Of a stretch of 9,075 nt of DNA, positions 5,989 to 9,075 are shown in pieces. Positions within the stretch are counted from its first letter, which is position 1. Each line of letters begins with the position of its first letter. The stretch comes from an uncultured beta proteobacterium (lineage in GTDB: Bacteria > Pseudomonadota > Gammaproteobacteria > Burkholderiales > Rhodocyclaceae), in assembly GCA_903932755.1 (NCBI GenBank), contig CAIZHL010000564.1, positions 1 through 9,075 of the forward strand, written 5' to 3'. Under the pieces are notes generated by a model. That model searched no databases. It had not been told where the DNA came from and saw only the letters and a program-made list of their open reading frames with translations. Made by a program: the position numbers and the translations under genes.

Positions 5989-6209
5989 AATTCTCCCGGC
6001 TCTGGCAGCCGCGCAACCCGGCTTTCTGGCTGATGGTCGTGCTCAACCTGCTGTCGACCGTGCTGGCCTGGATCGCCCGCAACCTTGAACTGGCTCCCGC
6101 GGCGGCGCTGATGGTCACCGGATTTGCCGTGGCCAATGCGCTGATCGGCCTGCGCCTGATGTGGTTGCTGCTGCGCGACGAACCGGTCCGACCTGCATCC
6201 GACGCATGA
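5985..6209 (+). CDS. Small two-helix membrane protein, translationally coupled to the regulator
   Basis: This is a 74-residue protein with a GTG start that overlaps the regulator stop as GTGA (5985-5988), a typical translational coupling arrangement. A basic N-terminus (KFSRLWQPR) is followed by two hydrophobic helices, about 13-31 (AFWLMVVLNLLSTVLAWI) and about 37-63, with a short loop. The tail is charged (RDEPVRP). By the positive-inside rule both ends face the cytoplasm. No family was recognised. Overlap with the Lrp-type gene implies a shared transcript; whether it is a small transporter part, a sensor accessory or unrelated cannot be told. The alternative, that it is an unexpressed frame, is unlikely given the coherent hydrophobicity pattern and exact overlap. 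Confidence 0.7.
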   Translation: MKFSRLWQPRNPAFWLMVVLNLLSTVLAWIARNLELAPAAALMVTGFAVANALIGLRLMWLLLRDEPVRPASDA

Positions 6210-6247
6210 AACGGTGGCGTCAGCTGCGTCGCCGGAATCAGGCCCGC

Positions 6248-6607
6248 TTACTTCGTATTGCGTTCGCGCACGATCGGCGGCACGAACTTGACGGAAAACT
6301 TCCAGCCCTCCTCGGTGTCGCGCAGCACCAGGGTTTTCGAGCCGGCGCCGGGTTCGAAGATGGGTTCGATGCCGACCATTTCGATGGCGCCAAGGCCTTT
6401 CACGACGCAGGCGCCGGGCAGCGTGACGAAAACCGATTCGGCGGCGGAAACGACGAATGCACCTTCCTTGGACTGCGAACAGGACAGCCCGCGCGGCACC
6501 GCGGCCGGGTCGCGACGCCAGGTCTCGCGCAGGGCGTCGAGCGCCGCATGCAGTTCCGGCGTCATTGTGATCGGCAGCACGACTTCACGGGATTTGTGAT
6601 GGCTCAT
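6248..6607 (-). CDS. Hypothetical soluble protein, second gene of a two-gene unit
   Basis: This is a 119-residue protein of no recognised family. It has no signal peptide or membrane helix. The N-terminal third looks helical (TPELHAALDALRETWRRD). The rest is rich in short hydrophobic, beta-prone stretches (AFVVSAAESVFVTLPGACVV; TLVLRDTEEGWKFSVKFVPP) with two cysteines (at 43 and 67). Its ATG (6605-6607) overlaps the stop of the upstream membrane-protein gene as ATGA (6604-6607), so the two are almost certainly co-translated. No independent Shine-Dalgarno sequence is evident, which fits coupling. It converges with the 74-residue gene, with 38 bases between them and no obvious terminator. The function is unknown; a cytoplasmic partner of the membrane protein is a guess from the overlap. 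Confidence 0.72.
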   Translation of the reverse strand: MSHHKSREVVLPITMTPELHAALDALRETWRRDPAAVPRGLSCSQSKEGAFVVSAAESVFVTLPGACVVKGLGAIEMVGIEPIFEPGAGSKTLVLRDTEEGWKFSVKFVPPIVRERNTK

Positions 6608-6876
6608 GGTTTTGTACTCGGGTCAGCGGGGGACGCAGGTGGTGCCGGCAGCGGCGGCAGCAGCCAGACCAGCAGCAGGGGGATCACCGGAACGGAAAGA
6701 GCGAACAGCAGCCACAGGCCGCGCGAGCGGTGCTTGCGCCTGGCGATGATGCCGGTAGGAATGACCGCCACCAGCGTCGCCACGGTGAGGATCGCGGCAC
6801 TCGCCAGCAGCGATTCGATGCTGGCGGGATCCATGCCGAGTTGCCGCAGCAGGTCGATGGTCTGGGAATCGAGCAT
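6604..6876 (-). CDS. Hypothetical small membrane protein, first gene of a two-gene unit
   Basis: This 90-residue protein starts MLDSQTIDLLRQLGMDPASI. It has two membrane helices, about 24-44 and about 54-74, joined by a strongly basic loop (RRKHRSR, 46-52), then a Pro/Ala-rich tail (PPLPAPPASPADP). The positive-inside rule puts the loop in the cytoplasm and both termini outside. No family is recognised. The frame stays open upstream into the antisense of the ClpX-like gene, but that part is not protein-like, so ATG 6876 is chosen. No Shine-Dalgarno precedes it. A TGCTATTCT extended -10 motif (minus strand, 6891-6883) sits only six bases upstream, so the message may be leaderless. It is divergent from the ClpX-like gene. 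Confidence 0.7.
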   Translation of the reverse strand: MLDSQTIDLLRQLGMDPASIESLLASAAILTVATLVAVIPTGIIARRKHRSRGLWLLFALSVPVIPLLLVWLLPPLPAPPASPADPSTKP

Positions 6877-6882
6877 GCGCAC

Positions 6883-6891
6883 AGAATAGCA
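6883..6891 (-). promoter_or_regulatory. Possible extended -10 promoter giving a leaderless mRNA
   Basis: TGCTATTCT on the minus strand is an extended -10 motif (TGn plus four of six matches). Transcription would begin at about the ATG of the 90-residue membrane protein (6876). No -35 is seen at the usual distance, which extended -10 promoters can tolerate. Confidence 0.3.
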
Positions 6892-7006
6892 GTTCGGCCC
6901 CGCCGCGGCACGGGGCGGACAATCCCGCAGCCGGCGCGCAGAAGTCGGGGCCTTGCTGGTAATCTTGTGCCTGTCCCTTTCTTCCCTGCAGGCCAAGCCT
7001 CCCGCC

Positions 7007-8011
7007 ATGACCCCGAGCCAGATCGTCAAATACCTCGACCAGCATGTGGTCGGCCAGGAAGAAGCCAAGCGCCAGCTTGCCGTGGCCATCCACACCCATT
7101 ACAAGAAGATCGCGCTCGCCGGACCCGACAAGGTCGAGATCATCAAGAGCAACGTGCTGCTGGTCGGCCCCACCGGCACCGGCAAGACCCTGGTCTGCGA
7201 AACCCTGGCGCGCGTCCTGCAGGTGCCCTTCGTCACCGCCAACGCCACCTCGCTGGCGCAAAGCGAATACGTCAACGAAGAAATCGAGGCGATCCTGCTG
7301 CGCCTGATCGACAAGGCCGAGGGCGACGTCGGACGCGCCCAGCGCGGCATCGTCTTCATCGACGAAATCGACAAGCTGAAGGCCATCAGCGGACAGCAGG
7401 GCCAGGTGCGCGGCACCTCGGGCGAAGGCGTCCAGCACGCGCTGCTGAAAATAATGGAAGGCGTGCCGGTCAAGATCAGGGGCGCGCAGTACATCGACAC
7501 CACGCAGGTGCTGTTCATCTGCGGCGGCGCCTTCGTCGGCCTCGAAGAGAACCGGGCGCGCACCCGCGCCTTCGGCTTCATTTCCACCTCCGAAAGCGAC
7601 AACCAGAAAATGCTCGACCGCCTCAACTCGCGCATCAAGCCGACCGACCTGTTCGAGTTCGGCCTGATCCAGGAGTTCGCCGGGCGCCTGCCGATCATCG
7701 CCCACTTCAACCCGCTGTCGCGCGACATGATGGTGCGCATCATGACCGAGCCGAAGAACTCGATCTACAGGCAGTTCCACCAGATGCTGGCCAACGACGG
7801 CGTGGAGCTGACGATCGAAGCGCTGGTGTTCGAGCAGATCGCCGACCTGGCGATGGAATACGGCGTCGGCGCGCGCAGCCTGCGCGGCATCTTCGAGGAA
7901 ATGCTGACGCCCACCATGTACCTGCTGCCCGACCATCCCGAGGTGCGCCAGGTGAAGTTCGTATCCCTGTTCGAAGAACCGAAATTCATCGGAGCGCGGC
8001 CTGCGGGCTAG
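7007..8011 (+). CDS. ClpX-like AAA+ unfoldase lacking the zinc-binding domain and RKH loop
   Basis: This 334-residue protein aligns throughout with the AAA+ core of ClpX, starting at the IVKYLDQHVVGQEEAK segment. The ATPase parts are present: Walker A GPTGTGKT (54-61), Walker B IVFIDEID (115-122), SGEGVQHALLK (138-148), LFICGGAF (169-176), arginine finger in EFAGRLP (R227) and sensor 2 GARSLR (288-293). Three differences from ClpX stand out. The N-terminal zinc-binding domain is absent. The pore-1 loop GYVG reads EYVN (87-90). About ten residues carrying the RKH loop are missing between MEG (150-152) and QYIDTT. The ClpP-docking IGF loop appears as FGF (189-191). It probably unfolds or remodels proteins, but with different substrates from housekeeping ClpX. 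A TTG at 6953 would add a hydrophobic leader; ATG 7007 fits the family better. No strong ribosome site is seen. Confidence 0.9.
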   Translation: MTPSQIVKYLDQHVVGQEEAKRQLAVAIHTHYKKIALAGPDKVEIIKSNVLLVGPTGTGKTLVCETLARVLQVPFVTANATSLAQSEYVNEEIEAILLRLIDKAEGDVGRAQRGIVFIDEIDKLKAISGQQGQVRGTSGEGVQHALLKIMEGVPVKIRGAQYIDTTQVLFICGGAFVGLEENRARTRAFGFISTSESDNQKMLDRLNSRIKPTDLFEFGLIQEFAGRLPIIAHFNPLSRDMMVRIMTEPKNSIYRQFHQMLANDGVELTIEALVFEQIADLAMEYGVGARSLRGIFEEMLTPTMYLLPDHPEVRQVKFVSLFEEPKFIGARPAG

Positions 8012-8035
8012 GACAAAGACTCCTTACTTTCGAAA

Positions 8036-8105
8036 CGTCATACCGGCGAACGCCGGTATCCAGGTGGCGGTGGTTGCTGGATCCCGGGTCAGGCCCGGGA
8101 TGACG
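8036..8105. repeat. Symmetric double-hairpin intergenic repeat (REP/dRS3-like)
   Basis: This is a 70-base element with nested symmetry. It opens with CGTCAT and closes with ATGACG. Hairpin 1 is ATACCGGCG-AA-CGCCGGTAT (8040-8059). Inner arms are ATCCAG (8058-8063) and CTGGAT (8077-8082). Hairpin 2 is ATCCCGGG-TCAGG-CCCGGGAT (8081-8101). The centre (8064-8076) is unpaired. This plan resembles dispersed intergenic repeats found in many proteobacteria, such as the Neisseria dRS3 type with ATTCCC arms; whether other copies exist in this genome cannot be seen here. It follows the ClpX-like stop by 24 bases and may stop or protect that transcript, but it has no T tract. Confidence 0.75.
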
Positions 8106-8163
8106 ATGCGGATTACATCCACCGGTTTCAACCAGCAAGGCCGGAAGCGCGGCCGCAGCACAC

Positions 8164-8167
8164 GAGG
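8164..8167 (+). promoter_or_regulatory. Ribosome binding site of the ferredoxin reductase
   Basis: GAGG followed by an A-rich spacer of eight bases precedes ATG 8176. It supports this start over the second Met (MLIVGAG, codon 4), whose spacing would be long. Confidence 0.6.
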
Positions 8168-8175
8168 AAAAAAGT

Positions 8176-9075
8176 ATGAGCGGAATGCTGATTGTCGGCG
8201 CCGGGCTGGCGGGATTGACCGTCGCGGAAACCCTGCGTGCGGAGGGCTATGCCGGGCCGATCACGCTGATCGGCGCCGAAGCGCATGGGCCCTACCACCG
8301 CCCGCCGCTGTCCAAGGGCTACCTGCAGGGCGATACCGCCGAGGCGCAACTGATGATGCGCACGGCGGAAGCCATGGAAAAAAAGCAGCTCGCTGCAAAA
8401 CTCGGCGCTGGCGTTACGGCGATCGATCGCGCCGCAAGGCAGATCACGCTCGACGACGGCTCGACACTGGCCTACGACGGCCTCGCGCTGTGCACCGGCG
8501 CGCGCCTGCGGCCGCTGCCGCTGGCCGGCGCCGAATTGGGCGGCGTCTGCGGCCTGCGTTCGCTGGACGATTCCCGCGCCATCAAGGCCGCGCTGGAGAC
8601 CGCGCAGAACGTGGTGATCATCGGGGGCGGCTTCATCGGCCTCGAAGTCGCCGCCGTGGCCAGTCGCAAAGGCAAGCACGTCACCGTGCTGGAAGCCGCA
8701 GAGCGCCTGATGGCCCGCGTCGTGCCGCCGCATGTGTCGCAGTTCTACCGTGACCTGCACGTCGGCCATGGCGTCGAGGTCGTGCTTGGCGCCTCTGTTT
8801 CCGAACTGGTCGGAAGCAATGGCCGGATTGCCGCCGTCAGGACCGCCGACGGTCGCGAATTCGCCGCCGACCTGGTGCTGGTCGGCATCGGCGTCATCGC
8901 CAATGCCGAGCTGGCGCAGGCCGCCGGCCTCGAGGTGGCGGGCGGCATCGTGGTCGATGCCTGCAGCCGTAGCTCCGACCCGGCCATCGTCGCCGCCGGC
9001 GACTGTACCGTGCGGCGCATGGGCGACGGCAGCCTGCGCCGCCTCGAGTCCGTGCAGAACGCCATGGAGCAGGCC
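8176..9075 (+). CDS. Ferredoxin/rubredoxin-NAD+ reductase family flavoprotein (3' partial)
   Basis: The frame runs open to the right edge; the first 300 residues of a protein usually near 400 are visible. It belongs to the FAD-dependent pyridine nucleotide-disulfide reductase fold, in the group of putidaredoxin reductase, BphA4 and ThcD. FAD binding is shown by GAGLAG (8-13), YHRPPLSK (40-47), TGAR (107-110) and AAGDC (273-277). NAD binding is shown by GGGFIGLE (150-157), with Glu173 at the end of the second strand favouring NADH. No redox-active CxxxxC is present, which separates it from thioredoxin and glutathione reductases. The family transfers electrons from NADH to a small ferredoxin or rubredoxin for oxygenases. 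The partner is not in the window. GAGG (8164-8167) lies eight bases before ATG 8176, a good start. It is separated from the ClpX-like gene by the hairpin repeat. Confidence 0.92.
   Translation, partial: MSGMLIVGAGLAGLTVAETLRAEGYAGPITLIGAEAHGPYHRPPLSKGYLQGDTAEAQLMMRTAEAMEKKQLAAKLGAGVTAIDRAARQITLDDGSTLAYDGLALCTGARLRPLPLAGAELGGVCGLRSLDDSRAIKAALETAQNVVIIGGGFIGLEVAAVASRKGKHVTVLEAAERLMARVVPPHVSQFYRDLHVGHGVEVVLGASVSELVGSNGRIAAVRTADGREFAADLVLVGIGVIANAELAQAAGLEVAGGIVVDACSRSSDPAIVAAGDCTVRRMGDGSLRRLESVQNAMEQA

Noticed and set aside
6210..6247. Terminator between the convergent 74- and 119-residue genes
   Set aside because: Only a weak GGCG/CGCC pairing is visible, with no T tract on either strand.
6897..6916. 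GCCCCG/CGGGGC inverted repeat in the spacer before the ClpX-like gene
   Set aside because: Six-base GC-only arms are frequent by chance at this base composition, and no T tract or promoter element is tied to it.
6953..7006. TTG-initiated N-terminal extension of the ClpX-like protein resembling a signal peptide
   Set aside because: ClpX proteins are cytoplasmic, the extension has no counterpart in the family, and ATG 7007 begins exactly where the AAA+ core begins.
6623..7936. Long minus-strand open frame of 437 codons over the ClpX-like gene
   Set aside because: It is antisense to a clearly conserved AAA+ protein. Its sequence is the low-complexity pattern expected from GC-rich codon bias, and it shows no known domain. 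Only its far end overlaps the real 90-residue gene, in another frame.
1..9075. CRISPR arrays, tRNA or rRNA genes, insertion sequences, toxin-antitoxin or phage genes
   Set aside because: None was seen on reading both strands; no spaced direct repeats, cloverleaf-like stretches or transposase motifs were found.

Overview
The window is GC-rich, densely coded bacterial chromosome with strong third-position G/C bias. The protein families (an OmpW porin, an Azospirillum-type phenylpyruvate/indolepyruvate decarboxylase, a PPOX-ferredoxin reductase fusion, a ClpX paralogue) suggest a betaproteobacterium, perhaps of the Rhodocyclales. That placement is an inference from family resemblance; there is no rRNA here to confirm it.

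Layout: (1) 1-972, plus strand, the 3' part of a flavoprotein reductase fusion that is cut by the left edge. (2) 1132-3703, minus strand: a membrane-anchored FHA protein (1132-1602), a double hairpin ending in a strong intrinsic terminator (1693-1747), OmpW (1781-2497), a 357-base AT-rich spacer with a good promoter, and a lytic transglycosylase (2855-3703). (3) 3718-6209: the thiamine-diphosphate decarboxylase (minus) starts 14 bases upstream of the transglycosylase. It diverges from an Lrp/AsnC regulator (plus, 5461-5988), which overlaps a 74-residue two-helix membrane protein. A TGCAC-N5-GTGCA inverted repeat sits in the shared promoter region. (4) 6248-6876, minus strand: a two-gene unit of unknown function (a small membrane protein and a soluble protein, ATGA overlap). 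(5) 7007-8011, plus strand: a ClpX-like AAA+ ATPase stripped of the zinc-binding domain and the RKH pore loop. (6) 8036-8105: a symmetric double-hairpin intergenic repeat. (7) 8176 to the right edge: a ferredoxin-NAD+ reductase of the BphA4/putidaredoxin reductase type, cut at the 3' end.

How the genes fit together: the decarboxylase and the Lrp-type regulator form a self-contained module, probably for aromatic amino-acid breakdown through the Ehrlich route (aryl-pyruvate to aryl-acetaldehyde) under a dedicated amino-acid-sensing regulator. The other genes are housekeeping or envelope functions with no evident common pathway. The least ordinary gene is the ClpX-like ATPase. Its ATP hydrolysis machinery looks intact, but the parts that canonical ClpX uses to select and grip substrates are missing or changed. 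No mobile element, CRISPR array, tRNA or rRNA was seen.
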